Shown here in pieces: positions 17,637-27,531 of a stretch of 64,000 nucleotides of DNA. The stretch's first letter is position 1; each line of letters starts with the position of its first letter. Below the pieces are notes generated by a model. It saw only the letters and a program-made list of their open reading frames with translations. It was not told the origin of the DNA and made no database searches. The translations under genes were made by a program, and so were the position numbers. The stretch covers positions 62,001 to 126,000 of the forward strand of contig JADIYY010000004.1 of NCBI GenBank assembly GCA_016705065.1, given 5' to 3'. This stretch comes from Candidatus Aalborgiella aggregata. Lineage in GTDB: Bacteria; Pseudomonadota; Gammaproteobacteria; Burkholderiales; Burkholderiaceae_C.

Positions 17637-17671
17637 AAAAAAAGCCGCTGAGCTTTTGGCTGCAGCGGCTT
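17637..17671 (-). terminator. Rho-independent terminator of the rne transcript
   Basis: On the minus strand AAGCCGCTG pairs with CAGCGGCTT (9 bp, loop about 12 bases) followed by seven T. It lies just past the stop codon at 17690, which supports 17690 as the natural end of the RNase E gene rather than 18248. Confidence 0.88.
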
Positions 17672-17689
17672 GTTGCGAAGTATGCAAAT

Positions 17690-20623
17690 TTATGCGGCGG
17701 GTGTTTCAAATGGAAGCTGCATATCGCGCAAATCGCGTTTGGTTTCAACCATGATGAGCGGGCTGGAATCAATCTCCACGGGTGCTGGGCGCTCGCGCGG
17801 TACATGTGCAGGTGCTGCAGCTGCTTCGGCAGCAATCGCAGCTTGCGCCGCAGCTACTTTGGACGCATCTGAACCCACCCACTGTAAACCTGAGTTGTTC
17901 GCAACTTCAGTTAATTCTGTGGCAGGCAATGTGTAAGCAGTCACAGCTGGCATGCTTACCACCGACTTTGCGCTGGCAGGAGTTTTCGCTGGAATTGAAG
18001 CAACATCAGTCTTCTCAGTCGCTTGCACCTTCACTTGTGGCTCAGACACAGCATCAATTGCTGGCGTTTCGGTTGGTGTGCCAGCAGATGAAGCTGTTGA
18101 TGATGCAGTGCTGCCTGTACCAACATTTTTGGCTACCGCAAAATAGCTTTGCCCACGGTCTGCGGTTGGCATTGCTTGTTGAGCGGGTGCATCAGAAGCA
18201 CCATTGTTCAATTGATTTTGCTCATCACCATTTTGGCGCTCTGACGTTCACCATTGCTCACCATTGCGCTCGCGACGGTCTCGGCCATAGCGGTCACGCG
18301 AACGGCGTTCACCTTTTTCACCGCGCACATTGTCTTGAGTCGTGCTTTGCTGAGCATCCTGCCCAGTCAAGCCTTGTGCACCGGCAACGTCGCTGGCAAG
18401 CATGGCAGTTGCTGCCACCGTAGCAGCGGCTACTGCGCCATTGACGGTTTCGTCACTTGTCCGGTTCGCCCGATCTGTGCGTTCACCACGCTCACGTTTC
18501 TCACCCCGTGGAGGTCGTCCACCTTGGCGTTGATTCTTTTTGTTTGAATCGAATTCGGCATTAGCTGGCGTGTTTGCTTGCTCTTGTGCTATATTTTTAG
18601 TAGCATTTTCGGAATTTGGCAAAGCCTCTTTATCCGCACGGTTATCGGGTCGTTGATTTCGTCCATTGCTGCGTGGGCCTCGGGTATCGTTGCGACCTTC
18701 AATATTTTTGCCATCTGTCCGTTCACCATTACGTTCACCGCGACCACGTCCAGGGCGGCTGTCTCGACCTTCGCGACCCTCTTGGCGACGGCCATCACGA
18801 CGCTCACCATTTGGCGAATTTCGACCATTGCCACGGGCTGGTTGCACGTTAACGGTGGATTCTGTAGATGCCTTGTCAGTACTTGTAGACGAACCAAATA
18901 GTCCTTTTATCCAGGCAAAAAATCCTTTTGAAGCAGGTTTGGGTGATGCAATTTGGGTAGCTGTCTGTGTAGGCGCTGCCGCAGCAGAAGCCACTGCGCG
19001 CGGTGCAGCTTCAGGAGCAGGCGCATCGGGTAACACACCTTTAATCAGCGGGGTTTGCTTGTTGGTCGGTTCTTGCGAACGGCGTGTGACGGCTGTTGGG
19101 TCTTCAACTTCCTCTGCCATTTTGTAGCTGGCTTCAATGTTGTCTAGACGTGGGTCATCATGTTTCAATCGCTCTAGGCGGTAATTCGGTGTTTCCAATG
19201 TTTTATTGGGCACCATCAGCACATTGATGCGCTGTTTGAGTTCGATTTTGGCAATCTCAGTGCGCTTTTCGTTGAGCAAGAATGATGCTACATCCACAGG
19301 CACTTGGCACAAAATGGACGCCGTGCTGTCTTTCAAAGATTCCTCTTGAATAATGCGCAAAATTTGCAGCGCGCTGGATTCAGTGTCGCGAATGTGCCCT
19401 GCACCACCACAACGTGGGCATGGAATAGAGGCACCTTCTGCCAAGGCAGGCTTTAAGCGCTGGCGGCTCATTTCCATCAGACCAAATTTGCTGATGGTGC
19501 CAAACTGTACGCGTGCACGGTCTTGTCGCAATGCATCACGCAAGCGGTTTTCAACTTCGCGGCGGTTGCGGCTTTCATCCATGTCAATGAAGTCAATCAC
19601 GACCAAGCCACCCAAATCGCGCAAACGCATTTGGCGTGCCACTTCATCTGCGGCTTCTAAATTGGTACGAGTCGCTGTTTCTTCAATATCACCACCACGT
19701 ATGGCACGTGCAGAGTTGACGTCAACAGAAACCAAAGCTTCGGTATGGTCAATCACAATCGCGCCACCGCTGGGGAGTTGTACCGTGCGGGCATAAGCCG
19801 ATTCAATTTGGTGTTCAATCTGGAAGCGGCTGAACAAAGGCGCATCGTCGCGGTAGCGCTTTACCTTGCCGGCATGTTCTGGCATCACATGTGCGATGAA
19901 CTGCTGGGCTTGTTCATACACATCATCGGTGTCGATCAAAATGTCGCCAATATCCGCATTGAAATAATCGCGAATGGCGCGAATGACCAAACTGGATTCT
20001 TGGTAAATCAAGAATGCGCCTTTGCCGCTTTTGGCAGCACCATCAATAGCGGCCCATAATTTGAGCAAGTAATTCAAGTCCCACTGCAATTCAGGCGCAC
20101 TGCGTCCAATACCTGCGGTGCGGGCAATGATGCTCATGCCGTTGGGGTATTCCAGTTGATCCAAAGCTTCTTTGAGTTCAGCACGATCATCACCCTCAAT
20201 GCGACGGCTGACACCACCACCACGTGGGTTGTTTGGCATCAAGACGACATATCGGCCTGCTAATGAAATAAAGGTGGTGAGTGCTGCGCCTTTGTTGCCA
20301 CGTTCTTCTTTCTCAACCTGCACCAAGAGTTGTTGGCCTTCTTTGATGGCATCTTGAATGCGCGCTTGACTGGGAGCAATGCCTTGCGCGAAATACATTT
20401 TTGAGACTTCTTTAAATGGCAAAAACCCGTGACGGTCTTCACCGTAATCCACAAAGCAAGCTTCAAGAGAGGGTTCAACACGCGTCACAATGGCTTGGTA
20501 GATATTGCCTTTGCGTTGTTCGCGCCCTTCTATTTCAATTTCGTAGTCGAGGAGTTTTTGTCCATCAACAATGGCCAAACGACGTTCTTCAGTCTGAGTG
20601 GCATTAATTAGCATCCGTTTCAT
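17690..20623 (-). CDS. rne: Ribonuclease E, C-terminal tail separated by an in-frame TGA
   Basis: Starts at ATG 20623 (MKRMLINATQTEERRLAIVD) after GGAAACTACCG. The catalytic half has the S1 domain (GNIYQAIVTRVEPSLEACFV), DVNSARAIRGG, VVIDFIDM, the CPRCGGAGH zinc-link region and a basic Arg/Gly-rich region (GRNSPNGERRDGRRQ). The frame meets TGA at 18248-18250 after RNGEQW but continues in the same frame to 17690, encoding a proline/alanine-rich spacer and a conserved-looking tail (VETKRDLRDMQLPFE). The terminator lies after 17690. RNase E processes and decays mRNA and rRNA; the tail scaffolds the degradosome. The stop may be a mutation or a cluster of base errors. Confidence 0.88.
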
Positions 20624-21159
20624 CGGTAGTTTCCTTCTTCTGTTTCCATTACATGCTCTTATATCGAGCAAACAACATCAAAACAGATGAATTGAGACGG
20701 GTGGGAATTGCCGTATGTGGTGAATAAAAGATGCGTCTTGGTTCAAAACCAAATCGCAACTAACTCACCAAGGCGCTTGAAATCTGTAATACAAAGTGAA
20801 GGCGCAGTTTAAATCGTTAATTTACTGGCACGGTAAAGGATACTGAAATGTCAGTATGCTGGGCGCACTGTTTGCAAACTAATAACTATCAAACTCGTAT
20901 TCACTTATCTATGATTTCAACAATTAGATGCACAAGCCCATCATTAAAGAAGTGGCTCGTACATTTTGGGTATTCCGTATTTATGTCCTCAACTCATCGG
21001 TTTACACCTTCTGATCGCAGACCACAGCAAGCATTGGCTTTGCGTGTTTGTGTGCGTGTCTTCAGGCTGACATCGACTTAAACTAGCCTATTGCTGTCAA
21101 GTGGTGGTTCTGATATGGGCTAAACTCCAAATAAATCAGTTACTTACACAGCGGCGCTA
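20624..21159. other. Divergent intergenic region between rne and rluC
   Basis: About 535 bases without a convincing gene. It must carry the promoters of both genes. A long 5' leader is typical of rne, whose message RNase E cuts itself (established for E. coli); I see no specific conserved hairpin that proves this here. An open frame at 20848-21081 lacks a ribosome site and any recognisable protein pattern. Confidence 0.5.
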
Positions 21160-22266
21160 GTGCTGCACATTATAGAGCCTGTATTGAATAAAGTGCTTAA
21201 TACTCAAAATTTGACCAAGGAATTGCCGGTAATAACGCCAGCTGTTACCAAAGCCAAGGTTGAAAACATCTGTGTGGATGAAAATTCCGATGGTCAGCGC
21301 TTGGATAATTTTTTGATACGCGAGCTCAAAGGTGTCCCCAAAACCCATGTTTACCGCATTATTCGAAGTGGCGAAGTGCGGGTCAACAAGGGAAGGGCAG
21401 CAGCAGACACCCGCTTGCAAATGGGCGACATGGTGCGCATTCCACCGGTTCGGGTGTCAGAGCGAATGACGCCCAGCAGTCATGCCACCAAGACCGCACC
21501 AACAACAGGTAGAGCAACTGTGCAAAAAGCTTCGGTGCACAAAGATTTACCCATCATCATCGAAGACGAGCACTTGCTCGTCGTTAACAAGCCCGCTGGC
21601 AGCGCCGTGCACGGTGGCTCGGGAATCAGTTTGGGCGTTATTGAGCAACTGCGCATGGCCAGACCAGCCGCAAAATTTCTCGAACTGGTGCACCGCTTAG
21701 ACCGTGAAACCAGTGGCATTTTGTTGATAGCCAAAAAACGCAGTGCTTTAACCAATTTGCAAAACCAATTTCGCGAACGTGAAACGGGCAAGACTTATTT
21801 GGCACTTGTGGCAGGTAGCTGGCCTGCCAATAAAAAGGTGTTAGACAAGCCTCTGCATAAATACCTGTTGCAAAATCCAGATGGCTCAGAAGGTGAAAGG
21901 CGCGTGAAAGTGACGACCAAAGACGATCCGGATGGCATGAAGTCTGTCACCTTGGTCAAAATCAAAAGCAAGTTCAAAGGATTTACTTTGTTGGAAGTCA
22001 CCATCAAAACAGGGCGCACCCACCAAATCAGGGTGCACCTTGCCAGCGAAGGCTACCCCATTGCGGGAGATGACAAATATGGTGACTTTGAGCTGAACAA
22101 GTCTTTGCAAAAACCGACTGCCAGCATCAAATTTCCGCTAAAACGCATGTTTTTGCACGCGTGGCGACTGCAATTCACACATCCTGCGACGCAAGAACGA
22201 GTCGAATTGCTGGCCGAATTACCTGCTGAACTTCAAGGTTTCACAGAGTGTTTACCAGCCGTTTAG
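21160..22266 (+). CDS. rluC: 23S rRNA pseudouridine synthase (RluC type)
   Basis: 368 residues if GTG 21160 is the start; the first 35 or so are not family-like, so a later start is possible. S4 domain (RLDNFLIRELKGVPKTHVYR; RSGEVRVNKGR), then the synthase domain with catalytic Asp in HRLDRETSG and the later GRTHQIRVHLAS. It converts specific uridines of 23S rRNA to pseudouridine. Back to back with rne, the usual Burkholderiales order. Convergent with the gene at 22290. Confidence 0.92.
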   Translation: MLHIIEPVLNKVLNTQNLTKELPVITPAVTKAKVENICVDENSDGQRLDNFLIRELKGVPKTHVYRIIRSGEVRVNKGRAAADTRLQMGDMVRIPPVRVSERMTPSSHATKTAPTTGRATVQKASVHKDLPIIIEDEHLLVVNKPAGSAVHGGSGISLGVIEQLRMARPAAKFLELVHRLDRETSGILLIAKKRSALTNLQNQFRERETGKTYLALVAGSWPANKKVLDKPLHKYLLQNPDGSEGERRVKVTTKDDPDGMKSVTLVKIKSKFKGFTLLEVTIKTGRTHQIRVHLASEGYPIAGDDKYGDFELNKSLQKPTASIKFPLKRMFLHAWRLQFTHPATQERVELLAELPAELQGFTECLPAV

Positions 22267-22289
22267 CGCTTGCTATTATTTTCAAACCT

Positions 22290-23066
22290 TCAAAATTTGA
22301 CGTTCACACCAGCCGCAAGATTGTTTGCTGGCGCATTTGAATTCAGAGAACGCGCATAGAAAACCTCAAGCTCAAACATGTCATTTAAACTGTAAGTGGC
22401 TCCCAATGCGGCAAAAATTTGGTTACCGCCATTGCCCAAAGACGTGAGCTGTGGCGCTATCAACTCTGCCACTGTGCGAAATTGGGGTGTCCAGCTTTTG
22501 GCAAATGTGACAGACACACTGGGCGCAACATACCAACGCCCAGCTTCATTTTTAACCCGCAGCAAGCCGGGTTGAACACCCAAGGACATGTCATTTGGCA
22601 AAGCCCATGCAGCAGTGTATTTCAACGCAGTGCTACCGCCATCTGACTTAAATGCACGCGCCCCAGTGGGCAAACCTTGCTCTAATTGCAATGCCATACC
22701 TGTTTGTCCCGTTTTCTCATCGGATTCTTGTAAGCGCCAGCGCACGCCTAAGTTGGTATCACCCATGCCACGTGTTGTTTCACCCAGAACGGTACTTTTG
22801 ATGTAACCATCTGCAGCAACACGAATTTCTATTGTCTCTGTCACCCCGATACGCGCAAGAAATGGCGTTGAGGTTTCTTTGTAGTTATTGCTCTTATCTT
22901 TGCTGTGGGCAAGCTTGAATTCAAGTTGGGTATTGCCTTTGCCCATCACATCCACTTCAGCCTCTGCTGCGAAGGCTTGTGTAGCCAATACAGATGTGGC
23001 CAACAACGCTGCAACTGGTGCTAATTTGAAGATATGACAAAAATTGGAATTGAATTTCACTGTCAT
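22290..23066 (-). CDS. Outer-membrane beta-barrel protein, transporter-like
   Basis: 258 residues. Signal peptide cut after QAFA; the rest is alternating amphipathic strands (GMGDTNLGVRWRLQES; GMALQLEQGLPTG; GRWYVAPSVSVTFAKSW) ending in Phe (AAGVNVKF), the usual end of an outer-membrane barrel. It resembles the loosely defined MetA-pathway-of-phenol-degradation/transporter group. It follows the ZIP transporter gene by 38 bases, so a role in metal entry is possible but only inferred. Confidence 0.65.
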   Translation of the reverse strand: MTVKFNSNFCHIFKLAPVAALLATSVLATQAFAAEAEVDVMGKGNTQLEFKLAHSKDKSNNYKETSTPFLARIGVTETIEIRVAADGYIKSTVLGETTRGMGDTNLGVRWRLQESDEKTGQTGMALQLEQGLPTGARAFKSDGGSTALKYTAAWALPNDMSLGVQPGLLRVKNEAGRWYVAPSVSVTFAKSWTPQFRTVAELIAPQLTSLGNGGNQIFAALGATYSLNDMFELEVFYARSLNSNAPANNLAAGVNVKF

Positions 23067-23104
23067 GAATGTTTCCTTTGTGTGTGGATGAATTTATTTA
23101 AATT

Positions 23105-23914
23105 TCAATGCCCATGTGCAAAACCGCTGGCAAAAGTAACCATGGCGATGCCTATCGCCAGCCATGCAATTTGTGCAATGGTTTGTTTTAGATTCAAATG
23201 TTTTTGCAATTGCGGTATCAAATCAGCCAAAGCAACATAAATGAAACTGCTGCTGACAATCACCAAAAAATATGGCAAGTAGTCTTGCAATTGGTTAACC
23301 AACCAATACCCAACCATGCCACCAATCGCAGTTACGGCGCCCGCCAATGAAACTTTGAATAATGCCAGTCGCTTGTTATTTCGGTTTTGGACACTCTGCG
23401 ACAACACAGCCAAATCTCCCATGTGGTGCGGCACTTCATGTGCCAGCACAGCCAGCGCCGCTACCACGCCTAAGCGTACATCAGCCATGAACGCAGACGC
23501 AATCAACACGCCGTCACCAAAGCAATGCACACTGTCACCTGTTAGCAAGGCCCAACTACCTGCTTGCGGAACGTGGCTATGGTCATGTGCTTTGTGATGT
23601 TGGTCATGGTTTTGATCTTGGCTGTTACTTTGATGATGGTGTTCATGGCCGTGGTGCCACAACTCGGCTTTGTCCAACATAAAGAAAAACAGCAAGCCGA
23701 CCAGAAGTGTTAAAAACAAATCATTGGCACCCGCTTGGCTTTCAAATGCCTCAGGCAGCAAATGCATGAATGCGGTAGACAGCAAGGCACCTGCAGCCAA
23801 ACTAAGCATGTGTTGGGTATAGCGTGCCAGCACGCCAAAACTCAAAGCTGCTGCTAACCAAACGCTACCGATACCTGCAATTAATGTGGCACTGATGATG
23901 TAAAAAAGGATCAT
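23105..23914 (-). CDS. ZIP family divalent metal transporter
   Basis: 269 residues from ATG 23914. About eight spans with a cytoplasmic His-rich loop (HHGHEHHHQSNSQDQNHDQ). Span 4 contains DSVHCFGDGVLI and span 5 AHEVPHHMGD, the metal-binding helices of ZIP transporters. It likely imports zinc or another divalent metal across the inner membrane. Co-directional with the outer-membrane gene at 22290. Confidence 0.9.
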   Translation of the reverse strand: MILFYIISATLIAGIGSVWLAAALSFGVLARYTQHMLSLAAGALLSTAFMHLLPEAFESQAGANDLFLTLLVGLLFFFMLDKAELWHHGHEHHHQSNSQDQNHDQHHKAHDHSHVPQAGSWALLTGDSVHCFGDGVLIASAFMADVRLGVVAALAVLAHEVPHHMGDLAVLSQSVQNRNNKRLALFKVSLAGAVTAIGGMVGYWLVNQLQDYLPYFLVIVSSSFIYVALADLIPQLQKHLNLKQTIAQIAWLAIGIAMVTFASGFAHGH

Positions 23915-23973
23915 GTTGTTACGTCGTTGATTGCTGTGCCCATAGGCTGTAGCAATCAATTATGCCAATTGCA

Positions 23974-25578
23974 TTAGCCAAGCAAAGCACTGAGTTTAAC
24001 CATTTCACTGGCTGTCAAAGATTGGTCAACAGGCCAGTCGTCTGCTACACGACCATGCAAGTAAGTCGCAGAGCAAGCGGATTGAAAGGCTTCTTCTCCT
24101 TGTGCCAACAATGCCGCAACCATACCAGCCAGCACATCGCCCGTTCCAGCCGTCGCCAGTTTGGCATTGCCGGTGCTGTTGATGCAAGGTACTTCGTCAG
24201 GCGCTGCGATGATGCTGCCCGATCCTTTCAATACAACCGTGCATGCAAATCGGCTGGCTAACTGTTGAGCTGCCTGCAGTCGATTGGACTGAATGTGAGC
24301 CGCACTGCAATCAAGCAAACGCGCAGCCTCTAAAGGATGTGGGGTCAAAATAGTTTGAAAAAATTGCGTGTTCAACCCTTTGCGTTGCACTCTGGCCTGC
24401 AGCAACGTTTGCAATGAAGCATCTTGTGCAATGGCATTCAAGGCATCGGCATCTAAAACCAAACGTGGTGCGTGTGATAACACAGCAGGCAACACTTGTC
24501 GAACGGCATCACCGCCACCGCAGCCGCACACCACGGTCGTTTCACGCAAAACCTTGATATCAAGAATCGAAGGCACAGTACGAAACATCAATTCTGGCTG
24601 TGCAGGGTCAACACGCATGCTGCCGCCGTCCAACAGCGCAACCAAAACCCGCCCCGCGCCAGCATGCAAACTTGCACGCGCTGACAACAAGGCCGCACCG
24701 GTCATCCCCTCAGCACCTCCAACGATGGCCACATCACCGAAGCTGCCTTTGTGGCTGTCATGTGCTCGCTGTGAGCGTTTGAGGCGATCAGCACCCAAAA
24801 CCCAAGCCGAAGCATGTACGGTGCAATCCTCTTCACTTGCACCTAAGTCATCAAACCAAACCTGCCCTGCGGCATCTTTTCCTTGTGCCGTGAAGAGGCC
24901 AGGCTTTAAAGTTAACAGTGACAGACAAAATATATGGTCTTTTTGGCCTCTAGCCAGCGTATATATTGCCTGAGGTGCTATTTTATTTATAGCGTTAATC
25001 TTGTTGAAAGAATGATCATTTGTTGACTCGGCATAGCGACCCGTATCTGCATCCAAACCGCTGGGCAAGTCAACACACAAAATTGAATCTGCATGGGCGA
25101 ACATATGTTGCAAGTGCTGTGACATTTTTTCTGACAGGGGTTTTTGACCGCCGCCTATTCCCAACAGCGCGTCAATCGCCAAATCACAATGTTCAGGAGC
25201 TTGCTCAGCAAAATGTACACCTGCACTACGGGCACGCTGCAACGATGCCAGTGCATCGGGTGGGCAACGCGATGCATCGCCGAGCCACGTGACAACAATG
25301 GTTTGATTTTGTTTCAAACTGCCATATTGCTTAGCCCAATTTTGCAAATGCATGGCGGCTTCAAGACCATCACCTCCATTGTTTCCGGGCCCACAAACCA
25401 CCCAAATCGTTTTTGCATGGGGAGCAATGGCAATCGCCAATTTAGCGATAGCCAAACCGGCACGTTGCATCAAAGTATGGGGTGGCAGCCGAGCAGCTAG
25501 CGCCTGCTCGATTTGACGCGATTGCAAGTCATTGACCAATGGGTAAGAAGTCAGTTTATTGACACGTTTGAGAGACAT
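23974..25578 (-). CDS. nnrD: Bifunctional NAD(P)H-hydrate epimerase/dehydratase
   Basis: 534 residues. N-terminal epimerase domain (YjeF_N: MQRAGLAIAKLA, VVCGPGNNGGDGLEAA, AIDALLGIGGG, DLPSGLDADTGRY), then an ADP-dependent dehydratase domain (KGSFGDVAIVGGAEGMTGAALLSARA; LVLDADALNAIA; GTGDVLAGMVAALLAQG). It repairs hydrated NADH/NADPH. Between the domains residues 194-217 are atypical: the segment encoded by a dispersed repeat (24927-24993) reads INAINKIAPQAIYTLARGQK, where relatives pass directly towards the LTLKPGL motif. Both activities look intact. Confidence 0.93.
   Translation of the reverse strand: MSLKRVNKLTSYPLVNDLQSRQIEQALAARLPPHTLMQRAGLAIAKLAIAIAPHAKTIWVVCGPGNNGGDGLEAAMHLQNWAKQYGSLKQNQTIVVTWLGDASRCPPDALASLQRARSAGVHFAEQAPEHCDLAIDALLGIGGGQKPLSEKMSQHLQHMFAHADSILCVDLPSGLDADTGRYAESTNDHSFNKINAINKIAPQAIYTLARGQKDHIFCLSLLTLKPGLFTAQGKDAAGQVWFDDLGASEEDCTVHASAWVLGADRLKRSQRAHDSHKGSFGDVAIVGGAEGMTGAALLSARASLHAGAGRVLVALLDGGSMRVDPAQPELMFRTVPSILDIKVLRETTVVCGCGGGDAVRQVLPAVLSHAPRLVLDADALNAIAQDASLQTLLQARVQRKGLNTQFFQTILTPHPLEAARLLDCSAAHIQSNRLQAAQQLASRFACTVVLKGSGSIIAAPDEVPCINSTGNAKLATAGTGDVLAGMVAALLAQGEEAFQSACSATYLHGRVADDWPVDQSLTASEMVKLSALLG
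24927..24993 (-). repeat. Dispersed repeat, copy 3, inside nnrD
   Basis: On the minus strand: GCTAT-N7-ATAGC, then CTCAGGCAATATATACGC, then GGCTAGAGGCCAAAAAGACC and ATATATTTTG. The same order of blocks as the other copies. It is translated as part of nnrD without a stop codon. Confidence 0.75.
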
Positions 25579-25690
25579 AATAGCGACATATTACTGCTTA
25601 ATCAGTGCAATAAGTGATGAGATGATTTGAGAGTTATTTGCACAGCTGTAGCAACTCCCTTTTTTGCAACCATTCATTTGAAAGATAAAC

Positions 25691-26473
25691 ATGAAACTCC
25701 AAGACAAAATTGCCATCGTGACAGGCGCTGCCAGCGGCATCGGTAAAGAAATTGCACTGACTTATGCCAAGAATGGTGCGAAAGTTGCCATTGCTGATAT
25801 GAACAAAGACGCTGCCGAAGCAGCTGCAACTGAAATTCGTGCGCTTGGGTTTCAGGCGATGGGTGTTGCTATGGATGTGACGGATGAAGCGCAAGTGAAC
25901 GCGGGTGTGGCATCTGTCGTGGCGGCTTGGAGCACGGTTGATATTTTGGTGAGCAACGCAGGTATACAAATCGTTCACCCAGTTGAGGAATTCAGCCTGA
26001 CTGAATGGCGCAAGATGTTGGCCATTCACCTCGATGGCGCATTCTTAACCACCAAAGCCTGCCTGCCCCATATGTACGCCGGCAAACGTGGTGGCAGTGT
26101 GATTTACATGGGATCGGTGCATTCACATGTGGCATCGATGCTCAAAGCACCCTATGTGACCGCGAAGCACGGTTTGATGGGTTTGTCCAAAGTGGTCGCC
26201 AAAGAAGGCGCTGCCCATGGTGTACGCTCCAACGTCATCTGCCCAGGTTTTGTGCGCACCCCATTGGTTGACAAACAGATTCCTGAGCAAGCTGCCAAAT
26301 TTGGAATTTCTGAAGCCGATGTCATCAAAAACATCATGCTCAAAGATACTGTAGACGGTGAATTCACCACCGTGCAAGACGTGGCAGAAGTGGCGTTGAT
26401 GTTTGCTGCATTTCCAACCAACGCCTTGACAGGGCAATCACTGATCGTGAGCCACGGCTGGACAATGCAGTAA
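25691..26473 (+). CDS. bdhA: 3-hydroxybutyrate dehydrogenase
   Basis: 260-residue short-chain dehydrogenase: TGAASGIGKE cofactor loop, NAG (VSNAGIQ), catalytic Ser in YMGSVHSH and Y-x3-K (YVTAKHG). HSHVASMLKAPYVTAKHG and LVDKQIPEQA are characteristic of D-3-hydroxybutyrate dehydrogenases, which oxidise hydroxybutyrate to acetoacetate with NAD, usually in polyhydroxybutyrate use. Single gene, convergent with cinA. Confidence 0.88.
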   Translation: MKLQDKIAIVTGAASGIGKEIALTYAKNGAKVAIADMNKDAAEAAATEIRALGFQAMGVAMDVTDEAQVNAGVASVVAAWSTVDILVSNAGIQIVHPVEEFSLTEWRKMLAIHLDGAFLTTKACLPHMYAGKRGGSVIYMGSVHSHVASMLKAPYVTAKHGLMGLSKVVAKEGAAHGVRSNVICPGFVRTPLVDKQIPEQAAKFGISEADVIKNIMLKDTVDGEFTTVQDVAEVALMFAAFPTNALTGQSLIVSHGWTMQ

Positions 26474-26482
26474 TTTGACCAA

Positions 26483-27007
26483 CTAATGGCCTAAAACAGT
26501 CATTCGGTCAATCAAGCCTTGTAAGGCTGATAGCACTGTTTGTTCACGTACGGCAGCTCGGTCGCCCGCAAAATGATGGCACGTGGCAGTGGTTTTACCC
26601 AGAACACTCCACGCTATCCAAACCGTTCCAACAGGTTTTTTCGCACTACCGCCATCGGGTCCAGCAATACCTGTCACCGCCACTGCAACTTCAGCACGAC
26701 TATGCTTGATTGCACCTTGTACCATCGCCATTGCCACAGACTCACTGACTGCACCATCACGTTCTATCAAAGCAGCATCAACGCCCAGCAGTTCAGTTTT
26801 GGCAGCGTTTGAATAAGTCACAAAACCACGCTCAAACCATTGGCTGGAGCCTGGCAAATCGGTGCAAGCCGCTGCAACGAGGCCACCTGTACAACTTTCT
26901 GCTGTGGCCAGTGTTATTTTATTTTTAAGCATCAGATTGGCCACTAGCCGGCATAATGATTGCCTAGTTTGCTCTGAATTTGACAGCATCACTTGTGCAT
27001 TATTCAT
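26483..27007 (-). CDS. pncC: CinA-family NMN amidohydrolase
   Basis: 174 residues from ATG 27007; the frame extends upstream into pgpA and was trimmed. Conserved: TLATAESCTGGLVAAACTD, FERGFVTYSNAAKTELLGV, VAVTGIAGPDGGS and PVGTVWIAW. It deamidates nicotinamide mononucleotide to NaMN in the pyridine nucleotide cycle. It lacks the N-terminal MoCF domain of full CinA. Downstream of pgpA by 14 bases, the usual arrangement. Confidence 0.9.
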   Translation of the reverse strand: MNNAQVMLSNSEQTRQSLCRLVANLMLKNKITLATAESCTGGLVAAACTDLPGSSQWFERGFVTYSNAAKTELLGVDAALIERDGAVSESVAMAMVQGAIKHSRAEVAVAVTGIAGPDGGSAKKPVGTVWIAWSVLGKTTATCHHFAGDRAAVREQTVLSALQGLIDRMTVLGH

Positions 27008-27021
27008 GTTCAATAACTCAA

Positions 27022-27510
27022 CTAAAAAATCGAACGCCACAGCGCCAACATCAGCAAGGTGCAAAACGCAGCTACCAAATCGTCAAACATGATGCCAAAA
27101 CCACCACGTGCACCAAAACCTTTGAAGGTTTGATCTGCCCAAGCCACAGGGCCAAATTTGACTGCATCAAAAAATCTAAAAAGCACAAAACCAAGGCATT
27201 GGCCCCAAAACCCGGTTGGGCTTATCACGAGCAACACCAACCAAAATGCCACTATTTCATCCCAAACAATAGAACCAGGATCAGCAACACCCATGTTCTT
27301 GGCAGTGACAACGCAAGACCACCAGCCTACTAAAAACGAAGAAAAAATGAGTACGCACCACTGAATATCCGTTAAATACGATGACAACAACACAAACGAC
27401 AGCCATGCCCACAGTGTCCCAATCGTTCCAGGCGCGAATGGGCTGAGTCCAGAACCAAAGCCCAAAGCCAATAAGTGAGCTGGATGCGCCAGCATTTGCT
27501 TGGTATTCAT
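27022..27510 (-). CDS. pgpA: Phosphatidylglycerophosphatase A
   Basis: 162-residue inner membrane protein. Conserved LALGFGSGLSPFAPGTIGTL near the N-terminus, SIVWDEIVAFW (acidic active-site region) and FDDLVAA near the end. It dephosphorylates PGP to phosphatidylglycerol. Followed by pncC. Confidence 0.93.
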   Translation of the reverse strand: MNTKQMLAHPAHLLALGFGSGLSPFAPGTIGTLWAWLSFVLLSSYLTDIQWCVLIFSSFLVGWWSCVVTAKNMGVADPGSIVWDEIVAFWLVLLVISPTGFWGQCLGFVLFRFFDAVKFGPVAWADQTFKGFGARGGFGIMFDDLVAAFCTLLMLALWRSIF

Positions 27511-27531
27511 GCAACAAAACTCATGTTTGCT

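Noticed and set aside
18580..18620. Sixth copy of the dispersed repeat inside rne
   Set aside because: Only a gctat/atagc-like stretch is present; the ATAGGCAATA and CTACAG blocks are missing.
20848..21081. Possible 77-residue gene in the rne-rluC gap
   Set aside because: No ribosome site or family pattern, and biased composition not like neighbours.
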